Origin: an uncultured Caulobacterales bacterium
Lineage (GTDB): Bacteria > Pseudomonadota > Alphaproteobacteria > Caulobacterales > Caulobacteraceae
NCBI GenBank assembly: GCA_903858685.1
Contig: CAIOJR010000087.1
Location: 1 to 36,780 of the forward strand
DNA length: 36,780 bases
Reading direction: 5' to 3'
Shown here in pieces: positions 15,553-24,577 of this stretch (within the stretch, counting starts at the first letter, position 1; every line of letters starts with the position of its first letter). The notes under the pieces are model-generated. The model worked only from the letters and a program-made list of their open reading frames with translations. It was not told the origin of the DNA and made no database searches. Position numbers and translations under genes: made by a program.

Positions 15553-18500
15553 TCAACTGCTGCGGCGCAACGAGGCCAGCTTCTCAGCCATGAGATTATC
15601 AGGAACCGGCATCAGTTTTGGACCATCCGTCCACACCAGCGCCGCCTCGACCCGGCGTCCAGGGAAGATGGCGCGCAGGACGGCGGCATAGAGCGACATC
15701 TGGGTGATATAGGCGGGATCGGCATTGTCGATCCGGTCCGGCGCGGGACGATTGGTCTTGAAATCGATCACCAGAACCCGGTCCGGCCGCACGATCATTC
15801 GGTCCACCCGGCCCGAAATCGCCAGTCCCTTTGGCAGGTCCGGCGCGGTTCCGGCGACAGCGGCCTCAGCGCGGGACCCTTCGCCGAACACCTCGGCGAA
15901 GCGCGGATCGTGCAGGACATTCAGCGCCGCCAAAGCCATTTCCCGGCGCTGTTCCGGCGTCAGGTCGCGTTCCTTGGACAGGATGCGCTCCGCGGCGTCC
16001 GAGCGTGAGGCGGCGGGCAGATCGGGCAGAATCTGGAACAGCTTGTGGATCAGGTCGCCGCGCCTAAACCGGCCAATGCCGCCCGCCGCCGCGAGGGGGG
16101 AGGGCGTGGGGCCGCGCCTGGCCTCGGCATAGGTCGAGGGGGAGGCGTATTCCAGTTCCGCCGCCTCGCCCGGCGCGCGCCTTGTGGCCCAGTCCGGCGT
16201 CGCGACCGGGCTGGCGGCCGCCAATATTGCCGGCGCCCCGCGCGGGGGGTCTTCGCCAAAACGGCGGAAGGTGAAGCCCTGTTCGTCCTCGACCTCGCGC
16301 AGCCGGTCGGTCAGGCGGTGGTCAAAGGCGTCGGTCAGCCAGGGCAGCCAGCCCTTGGCCTTGTCCGGCTTGGCCGTGGCGCTGAGCCGTCCGCCCAGAA
16401 TCAGCCGGTCGCGGGCGCGGGTCAGGCCCACATAGAGAAGGCGCGACAATTCGTCCTCCTCCAGCTTTTTACGATGCTCGCGTGCGGCGCGGGCCGCTTC
16501 ACTGTCGTCAGCCTCGGCGCCCAGCCACAGAAAACCTTTGTCGGCCGTGTCATGCAGCCTGCGTCTGGGCGCGGCGCCAAAAACCGTATCGGGCAGGAAG
16601 ACGATAGGCGCCTCCAGTCCCTTGGAGCCGTGGGCCGTCATGACGCGCACCTCTCCCCTGGGTTCGTCCATTTCGCGCTTCAGGGTCACGTCCAGCTTTT
16701 CAAGGCTTGCGCAGAATTGCTCCATGTCGCGCACGCCGCGTTGTTCGGCGTTGAGGGCTTGCGCCAGAAAGGCGTCCAGCGCCTCGCCGGATTCCGGTCC
16801 CAGTCGCGTGGCGAAGCGCTGGCGCACGCTGCGGCCCTGATCGTCAGACCAGCACAGCAGCCGCGAATAGAACTCAAAGGGCGGTACGGCGCGGGCCAGA
16901 TCACGCGCGCGGGCCAGGATCCTGGCCGCGCGGGTCCAGCTCGGCTTTTCCAGACTGCGCTCGGCCAGGGTCCCGTTCAGTGTGGCGCGACGACCATGGG
17001 CCAGGGCATAGAGGTCCTCTTCCGAGACATCGCACAGGGGGCTGCGCAGAAGTTCGGCCAGGGTCAGGTCATCCCACGGATAAAGGGCGTAGCGGGCCAG
17101 GGACAACAGGTCTTCAAAGACGATGTGCTGCTTCAGTTTCAGTTGGTCGGCGCCCGCCACCGGCACGCCGCGTCGCTTCAGTTCGCGCAGCACCTCCTCA
17201 AACAGCGGGCCGCGCTTTTTCACTAGAATCAGGATGTCGCCGAAATGGGCGCTTCGCCAGCCGTGCTCGCCGCCGTGGACCTGATCGCCGCGCGCGACGA
17301 GGGCCTGACATTCGGCCGCAATGCGCTCGGCCAGCCGCTTCCAGGCGTTGGTGCGCGCGCCGGCGTCCACCGGATCATCCCAGGCGCGCAGCTGTTCGGC
17401 GGGCTCTTCCTGCACCAGAGGCCACAGATCGACCGTGCCGGGATCGGCGGCGCGCACGGCGATGTGCTCGACCGCGTCCGACGAGGCCGCGCCCTCTCGC
17501 GGCGCAAGCGAGGCCGCACGATCGGGCGTGCCGAACACCTGATCGACAAAGTCCAGGACCTGCGGCGTGGAACGCCACGACACCAGGAGCTTGACGCCTT
17601 TAAAGTCGCGTCCGGCGCCCGCCGCCATCAGCGCAAAATCTTCGGCTTGTTTAGCCAGAAGATGCGGCGCGGCGCCCTGGAACGAGAAGATTGACTGCTT
17701 TTCGTCGCCCACGATGAAGACGGTGCGGTCCAACGCCCGGTCGCGGCCGTCCTCGCCCGAAAAAAATTCCGCCGTCAGGGAGCGGACAATCGCCCACTGG
17801 TCTGGGGCTGTGTCCTGCGCCTCGTCGACCAGAATGTGGTCAATCCCGCCGTCCAGCTTGAACAGGACCCAGGCCGCAGACGGACGGTCTTCCAGAAGGT
17901 CGCGGGCGCGCACGATCAGATCGCCAAAATCCAGCGCGCCGATTTCGGCCTTTGCAGTTTCGTAGTCGTCCGCATAAAGGGCGCCGAGCATCAGAATCTC
18001 GGCGGTCTCGGTGGCGATCCGGGCCGCGCGCATGTGCTCGCGCACATCGATCAGCCGTCCCTGCTCGGCCTCGACCCAGTCCTTCATTCGGGCGTCGACC
18101 TTGCCGGTCGGGAAGTTCTTCTGTCGCGGATCGCCCTTGTCGGTGAAGAAGATCTTCCACAGTGGCGCGGGGTCGACCTCGCCTTCAAGCGCCTGTTCCG
18201 CGGCCAGCTGGAAGGCGCGGCCCTGGGGTTGGTCGGTCTTTTCGGACCCTTGAGCAAAGGCGCGGGCGGCGGCGAAATAGTCTGCTGTGTTGAAGGCGGG
18301 CGGCGTGAAGGCTTCGCGCTGCACCAGATCGGGATCGTCCAGTCGGTCCAGACCCAGACTCCGGGCGATGCTCAGGCCAAGACCGCCGGTCTCAGCGCAC
18401 TGGGTGAAATAGCGACGGATATCGTCGCGCCGCGCGGCCAGCATGGCGAACAGGTCTTCAAAGGCGGCCCAGTCGAGCCTGACGGCCAAACGCGCATAGA

Positions 18501-19047
18501 TCTGGCCAAAATCGCTTGAGGCGTCCTGGGCGCGCCGCGCCACAGCGGTTCTGGCGCGTTCGGAGACCTCGTTCGACGCCACGTCGTCCAGCACGGTGAA
18601 GCCAGGCGTCACACCCGCCTCCAGCGGAAACTGGCGGAGCAGTTTTTCACAAAAGGCGTGGATGGTCTGGATCTTCAGTCCGCCCGGCGTCTCCAGCGCC
18701 TGAGCAAAAAGCCGGCGCGCGCGTGACAGCATCAGGGCGTCATAACGACTGTCCGGCTGCCCTTCCAGCTTGGCCAGGGCGGTGACCAGGGCGTCGTCGG
18801 GGGCGACGGCCCACCCGCCAAGCTGGGCGAACAGGCGGCGCTGCATCTCCGAGGCGGCTGCCTTGGTGTAGGTCACGCACAGGATCGATTCCGGACGCGC
18901 GCCGCGCAGCAGCAACCGCGCGACCCGATCGACAAGGGTCTTGGTCTTGCCAGATCCTGCATTGGCGCTGACGGCGGCGGACAGGAGGGGATCAGCGGCC
19001 TGTCTCTGAGGGTCGGGCTTTTGCGCGCCTTGCGACATCTGGCTCAT
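15553..19047 (-). CDS. addA: Double-strand break repair helicase-nuclease AddA (alphaproteobacterial type)
   Basis: The helicase/nuclease subunit of AddAB, which processes broken DNA ends for RecA-dependent repair; 1164 residues. Near the N-terminus is the Walker A motif SANAGSGKT, followed by FCVTYTKAA-like motif Ia (ILCVTYTKAAASEM); the Walker B is HILVDEAQDT, later come FIVGDEKQSIFSFQGA, VMTAHGSKGLEAPIVF (motif V) and LLYVGLTRARDRLIL (motif VI). The C-terminal RecB-type nuclease motif VLVIDFKTNRP with a downstream QMSLYAAVL is intact. The start at ATG 19047 overlaps the addB stop as ATGA; an in-frame start 33 bases upstream would lie inside addB. It is the last overlapping gene of the tsaE-amgK-murU-addB-addA run. 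Confidence 0.95.
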   Translation of the reverse strand: MSQMSQGAQKPDPQRQAADPLLSAAVSANAGSGKTKTLVDRVARLLLRGARPESILCVTYTKAAASEMQRRLFAQLGGWAVAPDDALVTALAKLEGQPDSRYDALMLSRARRLFAQALETPGGLKIQTIHAFCEKLLRQFPLEAGVTPGFTVLDDVASNEVSERARTAVARRAQDASSDFGQIYARLAVRLDWAAFEDLFAMLAARRDDIRRYFTQCAETGGLGLSIARSLGLDRLDDPDLVQREAFTPPAFNTADYFAAARAFAQGSEKTDQPQGRAFQLAAEQALEGEVDPAPLWKIFFTDKGDPRQKNFPTGKVDARMKDWVEAEQGRLIDVREHMRAARIATETAEILMLGALYADDYETAKAEIGALDFGDLIVRARDLLEDRPSAAWVLFKLDGGIDHILVDEAQDTAPDQWAIVRSLTAEFFSGEDGRDRALDRTVFIVGDEKQSIFSFQGAAPHLLAKQAEDFALMAAGAGRDFKGVKLLVSWRSTPQVLDFVDQVFGTPDRAASLAPREGAASSDAVEHIAVRAADPGTVDLWPLVQEEPAEQLRAWDDPVDAGARTNAWKRLAERIAAECQALVARGDQVHGGEHGWRSAHFGDILILVKKRGPLFEEVLRELKRRGVPVAGADQLKLKQHIVFEDLLSLARYALYPWDDLTLAELLRSPLCDVSEEDLYALAHGRRATLNGTLAERSLEKPSWTRAARILARARDLARAVPPFEFYSRLLCWSDDQGRSVRQRFATRLGPESGEALDAFLAQALNAEQRGVRDMEQFCASLEKLDVTLKREMDEPRGEVRVMTAHGSKGLEAPIVFLPDTVFGAAPRRRLHDTADKGFLWLGAEADDSEAARAAREHRKKLEEDELSRLLYVGLTRARDRLILGGRLSATAKPDKAKGWLPWLTDAFDHRLTDRLREVEDEQGFTFRRFGEDPPRGAPAILAAASPVATPDWATRRAPGEAAELEYASPSTYAEARRGPTPSPLAAAGGIGRFRRGDLIHKLFQILPDLPAASRSDAAERILSKERDLTPEQRREMALAALNVLHDPRFAEVFGEGSRAEAAVAGTAPDLPKGLAISGRVDRMIVRPDRVLVIDFKTNRPAPDRIDNADPAYITQMSLYAAVLRAIFPGRRVEAALVWTDGPKLMPVPDNLMAEKLASLRRSS

Positions 19048-22000
19048 TCCTCGCCGTCGCCAGACGCGCCGGTCGACCATTCCTTCAATCGCGCCAGATG
19101 GTCATAGTCGCTGGGCGACTTCACATATTGCATGGCGGCGCGGGAGCGATAGCCGGTCGCGGCGTCGTCAAAGCGCGCGATCTGCTCGGCCAGCCCCGCC
19201 AGGGCTTCGGTCGCCAGTTCGTCAGACGCGGCGATGTCTATCGGCGTCTCCCGTCCCGGCGGGTCTCGCCCGGTCAACTGGACATAGACCAGTTCGCCCG
19301 GCTCGCCGGGACCAGCTTCTGTAAAGCCCCCGGCGCGGGCTATGGCGGCGGTCAGGGTAAGCTGGGGCGAAAATCCGGCCTTGACTTCCTTGGCGCTCGG
19401 CGGCGCGCCGGTCTTGAAATCCAATATGTGAATCCGGCCGTCGGCCACCTCAACCCGGTCTGCGCGCGCCGTCACGGTAAAGCCGCCGCCGGGGCTGTTC
19501 AGGGTCATTTCTCCCTGACGTTCAATGAGCACCCGCGCCCCGCCCGCCCGGCGACGGCGCTCGAACTGCGCCATGAAGCCGCCGGTGCGCTCGGCCAGGG
19601 CCTGCTCGCGCACCAGTTCAGCTTCCGGCGCGCCCGCCTGACGCAGAGCGTCCAGATAGAGATCGGCGAACACGCGCGCCGGATCGTCCTTGTAGGGCCA
19701 GTGCTTGGCGAAGTGCTCCGTCGCCTTGTGTATCGCCGTGCCCCGGATCCGATTGTCGAAGGGCTGGCTTGGGCGATCCATGGGATGGAGTTTGAGTACA
19801 TAGCGGGCATAGACCGCATAGGGGTCGCGCACCCAGGCCTCTACGGCGGTGACCGGCAGCTTGCGCGGGCGCGCTGACACGGGCGGCCTGGGCTCCGGTC
19901 GCGGCGCTGTGGCCAGGTCGGTCGGGGCGGGCCATAGCCGCTCATCCAGACGGCGACGCCACTGGCGCAGGTCCGCACGGGTCGGCAAGGACAGATTTGC
20001 GCCCCTGGCCAGGGTCTCCAGCCGCCAGACCCAGCGGGAGCGAATGGCCGGCTGGCCATCGCGTCTTTCGGTGGTCAGCAACAGCACGTCCGGCGCACAG
20101 GCGGCCTGGGCGAAGTCGTGGGCGGCGAGGCCTATGCGGCGTTCCGGCGGCGGCAGGCCGATCTCGCGGCGCATGCTGCGCGACAGGAAAGGGTCAAGAC
20201 GCGGCATGCGCGGCCAGACGCCTTCTTCCAGCCCCGCCAGGATCAGCCGGTCTGCGCGCACCAGCCGGGCCTCCATGGCGCCCAGAATCCGCAGCCTTGG
20301 ATGGGTCGCGCCGCCGCTGCGCACGGTCTCCTCTGTGATCAGCCGCTCGATCAGTCCCGCAAAGGTCTCGGCGTCGCAGGGGGGCAGGGCGTCGGCCTCG
20401 CGCAGCACGCCGGCGATCAGGCTGGCGGCGCTTTCTCCCCCTGGTCCGGCCCACAGGTCGCCCGGACTGCCCCGGTCGTCGAGCGCCAGGGTCTCCATCG
20501 CTTCGGCTATGGCGCGCATGGCGTCCGGCGCTGCGGCGGGTCCGTGGCGAAAGGCGCAGACGGCCTTGTCCACCGCCGCCAGCAGCCTTTGCGCCGCCTC
20601 CTGCGCCTCAGGAACCTCTTTTAGGCGCGCCAACAGCATGTCCCTACTGGTCGGCCGCGCGCCGCGCAGCGCCAGCTTTTCCACATCGCGCGCCCGACCG
20701 GCCAGGGTCAGCTCGGGATAGCTGAGCCGCGCGAAGCGATGTTTCAGCAGGCCGAGCAGCAGGACGGGATTGAGCGGGTCCGCGGCGGCGCGCGCCATCA
20801 GGCCCAGCAGGATGCCGACCGGCAGGGTCGCCAGGGCCTGACCGGCTGAGGAATCGGCCTCAATCCCCCAGCGGGTCAGGGCGGCGGAGACCCGCCGCGC
20901 CAGATTGGCGTCCGGCGTCACCAGAGCCGCCGTCTTGCCGGGTGTCTCCAGGGTTTCGCGCAGGGCCAGGGCGGCGATCTCGGCGGCTTCCATGTCGTCT
21001 TTGGCCGACAACAGACAAAGCCCCTCCAGACCTTCGGCCACAGGGTCCACATCGGTGGAGGCGCCTTCCTCGCGCAGACGCCGGATCTGCACCAGCCAGT
21101 CGGCAGTGGCGTCGGCGGGGCGCAGGGCTTCATTGATCAGGCGTCTGCGCGAACGTCCGCGCGCCCGTTCAGACGGGGTCTCGGGCGAGGGCCAGGGCGC
21201 TACATCGCTGCGCGCCACGCCAGCCCGTTCAAGAAGCCGTTTCAGCGCGCCCTGCGGGTGGGCGTCGGCGACCTGGGCCCAGGCGTCTTCGGCAAGGTCC
21301 TGATCGAGTCCGGGCGTCACGACGGCCCCTTGCGGCGCCTGGGCGATTACGGCCAAAAGGTCGGCGGTGGAGGGCGCTGTGCCTGTGGAGCCCGCCGCGA
21401 TCAGGGCGCGCCTTGGCGGATCCCGTCGCCACTGCTCGGCCAGGGCCCGCAATAGCAGGGCGCGACGCACATTGACATCTACCAGCCCAAGCTCGGCCAG
21501 CCGCTTTGGCCACAGCTCGGTGGCGATGGACAGGAAGCGGGCGGAGCGCTGCCAGTGAACCGCCAGATCGCCCTCGACCAGCGCGTCCAGCTTCTGCAGA
21601 CCGCTGACCTCCTCGATCTGGATCGAATCCAGAAAATCACCCAGCGAGTCGGCGAGGTCGAGCGACTGGCGCGCGTCAATACCGTCGCGCTCGAGCAGGT
21701 GAGCCTGTTCGCTGACCAGTCGGGCCAGCTCGAACCGGCGGCGGAGCGATGAGACGGCGGGGGGCAGATCGACCGCCAGGTCGCCCGGCTCAAACGGCGC
21801 TTCGCCCTCTTCCAGGTCGCCCAGGGCCCGGATCTGGGGCAACAGCGTCGCGCGGCCTTCGGCGGCCTTGACAAAGGCCTCCGTCACCGCACGCATGCCC
21901 CGGCGTGTCGGGGTCAGAACGATGGCGTCGGACAGGGCTTCCGGTCCGATGGGCGCCAGAGCCTCCACCAGCCCATAGGCCAGATCATCCACAAAGGGAC

Positions 22001-22094
22001 GGTGCGCCGGAATGGTGAACCAACGCGGCCGGGCGCGGCCGAATACCCTCTGAAAGGTGGGCTCCGGCAGATCAAGGCCCGGCGAATGGCTCAT
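19044..22094 (-). CDS. addB: Double-strand break repair protein AddB (alphaproteobacterial type)
   Basis: The partner subunit of AddAB; 1016 residues. It shows an inactivated superfamily I helicase core (no GxGKT Walker A; AIVLTPTRRGMRAV is in the equivalent place) and a C-terminal nuclease domain with GTAIHKATEHF and IHILDFKTGAPPSAKE, then PQLTLTAAI. Firmicute AddB holds an iron-sulfur cluster with four cysteines around the nuclease domain; here the first position reads VRDPYAVYARYVLKL and the C-terminal ~300 residues hold no cysteine, so the cluster is absent. This fits the alphaproteobacterial AddB family. It overlaps murU by 4 bases upstream and addA by 4 bases downstream. Confidence 0.93.
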   Translation of the reverse strand: MSHSPGLDLPEPTFQRVFGRARPRWFTIPAHRPFVDDLAYGLVEALAPIGPEALSDAIVLTPTRRGMRAVTEAFVKAAEGRATLLPQIRALGDLEEGEAPFEPGDLAVDLPPAVSSLRRRFELARLVSEQAHLLERDGIDARQSLDLADSLGDFLDSIQIEEVSGLQKLDALVEGDLAVHWQRSARFLSIATELWPKRLAELGLVDVNVRRALLLRALAEQWRRDPPRRALIAAGSTGTAPSTADLLAVIAQAPQGAVVTPGLDQDLAEDAWAQVADAHPQGALKRLLERAGVARSDVAPWPSPETPSERARGRSRRRLINEALRPADATADWLVQIRRLREEGASTDVDPVAEGLEGLCLLSAKDDMEAAEIAALALRETLETPGKTAALVTPDANLARRVSAALTRWGIEADSSAGQALATLPVGILLGLMARAAADPLNPVLLLGLLKHRFARLSYPELTLAGRARDVEKLALRGARPTSRDMLLARLKEVPEAQEAAQRLLAAVDKAVCAFRHGPAAAPDAMRAIAEAMETLALDDRGSPGDLWAGPGGESAASLIAGVLREADALPPCDAETFAGLIERLITEETVRSGGATHPRLRILGAMEARLVRADRLILAGLEEGVWPRMPRLDPFLSRSMRREIGLPPPERRIGLAAHDFAQAACAPDVLLLTTERRDGQPAIRSRWVWRLETLARGANLSLPTRADLRQWRRRLDERLWPAPTDLATAPRPEPRPPVSARPRKLPVTAVEAWVRDPYAVYARYVLKLHPMDRPSQPFDNRIRGTAIHKATEHFAKHWPYKDDPARVFADLYLDALRQAGAPEAELVREQALAERTGGFMAQFERRRRAGGARVLIERQGEMTLNSPGGGFTVTARADRVEVADGRIHILDFKTGAPPSAKEVKAGFSPQLTLTAAIARAGGFTEAGPGEPGELVYVQLTGRDPPGRETPIDIAASDELATEALAGLAEQIARFDDAATGYRSRAAMQYVKSPSDYDHLARLKEWSTGASGDGEE

Positions 22095-22819
22095 CTGGCG
22101 GCCTCATTTGCGAAAATGGCTTCGGCTTGGTCCCGCGCTGCAGGATCGCCCACATGCATCCACTGGCCGTCGAGCACCAAGGCGAACATGCGTTTTCGGC
22201 TCGCGATCCGGACCCACAGGTCGAACAGACCAAAAACGTCGCCGGGCCAGTCATAGACGAGTTGTGGTTTGGTGATGTGAACGCCGATCTGGACATAGGG
22301 CGCAGACGTCGCTGCGCCGCGCATGGACACCTGACCCGCTTCGCTGATGAAGAAATCGCCTGCGCGGTCATAGCCGACAGCGCTTTGCGTGGGCGTCGTC
22401 AGTTGCAGAATATCCATGCGATCAGGGTCAAAGGCCGCCATCATTGCGCCAAGGGTCGGCGCGCCCCGCTCGATCCAGATCGAATCGATATTGGCCACAA
22501 GGATCGGCTCATCGCCCAGCAGGGGTCGGGCGTGTTTCAGGCCGCCGCCGGTTTCCAGGGCCCTGGCGCGCTCGTCGGAGATGATGATCTCCATCCCGCC
22601 CTGGCGTGTGGAAAGGTGGGCCTCCACCATATCGGCGAAGGCGTGGATATTGACCACTGCGCGCCGGACGCCCGCCGCTTCCAGCCTGTCGAGCATGTGG
22701 TCGATCAGGGGGCGGCCCGCCACCTCCACCAGCGCCTTGGGCCGGTCCAGGGTGAGCGGCCTCATGCGGGTCCCCAGGCCCGCCGCCAGCACCATGGCGG
22801 TCTCGATCTTCGCTGTCAT
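22091..22819 (-). CDS. murU: Nucleotidyltransferase, MurNAc-1-phosphate uridylyltransferase (MurU) family
   Basis: A 242-residue sugar-phosphate nucleotidyltransferase. The N-terminal signature MVLAAGLGTRMRPLT (9-23) with RPKAL (K28) binds the nucleotide; VANIDSIW holds the metal-binding aspartate. The match in length and the adjacent AmgK-like kinase point to the cell-wall recycling route in which MurNAc-1-phosphate is converted to UDP-MurNAc, bypassing de novo synthesis and fosfomycin-sensitive MurA. It overlaps amgK and addB by 4 bases each. The alternative is a related NTP:sugar-1-phosphate transferase, but the context makes MurU the best call. Confidence 0.87.
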   Translation of the reverse strand: MTAKIETAMVLAAGLGTRMRPLTLDRPKALVEVAGRPLIDHMLDRLEAAGVRRAVVNIHAFADMVEAHLSTRQGGMEIIISDERARALETGGGLKHARPLLGDEPILVANIDSIWIERGAPTLGAMMAAFDPDRMDILQLTTPTQSAVGYDRAGDFFISEAGQVSMRGAATSAPYVQIGVHITKPQLVYDWPGDVFGLFDLWVRIASRKRMFALVLDGQWMHVGDPAARDQAEAIFANEAAR

Positions 22820-23928
22820 GCCCGATGCTCCCGGGGCACATGACTGTCAAACCAGCGCTTGAGGCCCTCAAGGCCCGGCGTCGCCAGATTGCGTTCCAGC
22901 GCGCGCCAGGTTCGCGGCATGAAAGCGGTGTAGCGGGGCTTGCCAAAGCCCGCCACCTGCCGGGCGAAGATGAACAGGATTCGCGCGGCGTTCAACGCGG
23001 CCAGCCCGTGATAGTCCGCCAGAAAGGCGTCGCGGTTCAGCGCCGGTCGCGCCGCCAGATAGCGCTCCAGCATGGCGCGCTCCAGTTCCGGCGCCACATC
23101 GCGGCGGGCGTCCTGCAACAGGTGTAGCAGATCCCAGGCGGGGTGCGCCTTCACGGCATCCTGAAAGTCCAACAGACCCACACGGGCGAGGCCGGAGCGA
23201 TCTGGCAGCCACAACAGATTTTCGGCATGATAGTCGCGATGGGTGAAGACGCCCGAGGCGCCATTGGCGGCGGCGTCGCCAATGGCGCGGATCGGCGCCC
23301 ACAGGCCTTCCCACTCCTGTGCGGCCTCAGCGGGAAAGGCGCCCTGTCCGGAAAATTTCGGCCACCAGTCCAGGAAAAGGTCGCAGCCGGTCTTCAGCGC
23401 CAGATCGTCATAGGGCAGCAGAGGCCAGCGTCCGCCCTCATAGGTCAGCCAGACGGGCGAAGGTTCTTCGTGCAGGCGCAGCTGAATATCGACCGCGGCC
23501 TGATAAAGCGGCTCCGGCGCCTCTCCCGCCTCGATCCGGCGGGCGAACAGGTCGTCGCCCAGGTCCTCGATGACAGCAAAGCCCTGCGCGACATTGCTGG
23601 CCTCCACCATGGGCGCGGACAGGCCCAGACCGCGCAGCCAGGCGGCGGCTCCGGCGAAGGCGTCCACCCGACCGGCGGCCAGCCGCGCCTTGGCGTTGTA
23701 GCCCAGCGACTGGCGCGCTTCGATGCTGGTCTCAGGCGTGGCGGGCTCGCTCTCTGCAGCGGGCGGGGCGTCCATAAAGATCAGGCTCAGGCCCGTTGGC
23801 AGGGTGAGCCGCTCATAGGCGCGAGTTGAGGCGTCGCCCGTCAGGGGCGTGCGCTTGGCGGCGCCAAAGCCATGCTGGGCCAAAAATTCCCGACGCAGCG
23901 TTTCGCGGTCGGTCGTCGTTTCAGTCAT
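22816..23928 (-). CDS. amgK: Aminoglycoside-phosphotransferase-fold kinase, anomeric MurNAc/GlcNAc kinase (AmgK) family
   Basis: A 370-residue cytoplasmic kinase of the APH fold. The nucleotide-binding N-lobe begins around RTPLTGDASTRAYERL (26-41); the catalytic loop is THRDYHAENLLWL (D232, N237) and the metal-binding aspartate is in LLDFQDA (D254). Together with the adjacent MurU it phosphorylates the anomeric position of MurNAc recovered from peptidoglycan turnover. The N-terminus overlaps tsaE by 8 bases and the C-terminus overlaps murU by 4, so the three are probably translated in concert. Fused or adjacent tsaE-amgK is, to my knowledge, frequent in alphaproteobacteria. Confidence 0.88.
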   Translation of the reverse strand: MTETTTDRETLRREFLAQHGFGAAKRTPLTGDASTRAYERLTLPTGLSLIFMDAPPAAESEPATPETSIEARQSLGYNAKARLAAGRVDAFAGAAAWLRGLGLSAPMVEASNVAQGFAVIEDLGDDLFARRIEAGEAPEPLYQAAVDIQLRLHEEPSPVWLTYEGGRWPLLPYDDLALKTGCDLFLDWWPKFSGQGAFPAEAAQEWEGLWAPIRAIGDAAANGASGVFTHRDYHAENLLWLPDRSGLARVGLLDFQDAVKAHPAWDLLHLLQDARRDVAPELERAMLERYLAARPALNRDAFLADYHGLAALNAARILFIFARQVAGFGKPRYTAFMPRTWRALERNLATPGLEGLKRWFDSHVPREHRA

Positions 23929-24445
23929 GGGCCAGCTCGCCTATTCGCATTTTCCAGGTCCCGAACGCCGTGATCCGCGCGAGCCGCGGCTCATCCTCGC
24001 AATCGATGGCGAGGAGGGCGGACGTCGGAACGCTCAATTCTATATCGAGTCGGTTCGGCGGCAGCCGGTCCTCCAGTCGTTCCGGCCATTCGATCAAGGC
24101 GACGCCGTCGCTGAGCGCTTCGTCCAGCCCCAGCTCATAGGCCTCGTCAGGATCGGAGAGACGATAAAGGTCGAAATGATAGAGGTCGAAGCCGGCGCGC
24201 GTTGGATAGGACTGGACAAGTGTGAAGGTCGGGCTCGGCGCCTCTTCATCCGGCGAGGTCAGTTTGCGCACAAGCGCACGGGCCAGGGTGGATTTGCCTG
24301 CGCCGAGCGGTCCGCGCAGGAGAATTGCGTCGCCGATCTGCAACAGATCCGACAGTTTTTCCGCGAGCGCGCGTGTCTGGAAAGCATTGTCCAGTTTGCG
24401 CTCGATCATTTCTGCTTTGGAGCTCATGGACGAAGGCTTTTCCAT
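23921..24445 (-). CDS. tsaE: tRNA threonylcarbamoyladenosine biosynthesis ATPase TsaE
   Basis: A 174-residue P-loop protein required for the t6A37 modification of ANN-decoding tRNAs, working with TsaB, TsaD and TsaC. The Walker A motif GPLGAGKST lies at 45-53, followed by SPTFTLVQSY and YHFDLYRL, both typical of TsaE, and an IEWPERLED segment. The start may be ATG 24445 (used here) or ATG 24427 (MSSKAEM), which is closer to the usual N-terminus. It is the first gene of the five-gene minus-strand run. A CATGGG...CCCATG inverted repeat (24443-24461) straddles the first start codon. Confidence 0.92.
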   Translation of the reverse strand: MEKPSSMSSKAEMIERKLDNAFQTRALAEKLSDLLQIGDAILLRGPLGAGKSTLARALVRKLTSPDEEAPSPTFTLVQSYPTRAGFDLYHFDLYRLSDPDEAYELGLDEALSDGVALIEWPERLEDRLPPNRLDIELSVPTSALLAIDCEDEPRLARITAFGTWKMRIGELAHD

Positions 24446-24479
24446 GGGCTATCGCCCCATGCAAGGTGGTCTGTGAGGC

Positions 24480-24508
24480 TTGCCCAAAGATGACGTAGGC
24501 GTCATATT
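24480..24508 (+). promoter_or_regulatory. Predicted promoter with embedded operator palindrome, ferredoxin reductase gene
   Basis: TTGCCC (24480-24485) and CATATT (24503-24508) are spaced by 17 bases and could be -35 and -10 elements. Between them lies the inverted repeat ATGACG-TAGG-CGTCAT (24490-24505). A dimeric regulator bound there would block or remodel the promoter. It is the divergent region between tsaE and the reductase gene, about 70 bases before the reductase start. The regulator is not identified. Confidence 0.45.
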
Positions 24509-24577
24509 GGTCGGGTCCGGCCCGCGCGACAAGAGGCTGAGATCAGGGAGGCGCTCTCTCAGAGCGTTTGGAAGCGG

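Noticed and set aside
16045-17226. A 393-codon plus-strand frame opposite addA
   Set aside because: Antisense of a conserved helicase; no recognisable motif.
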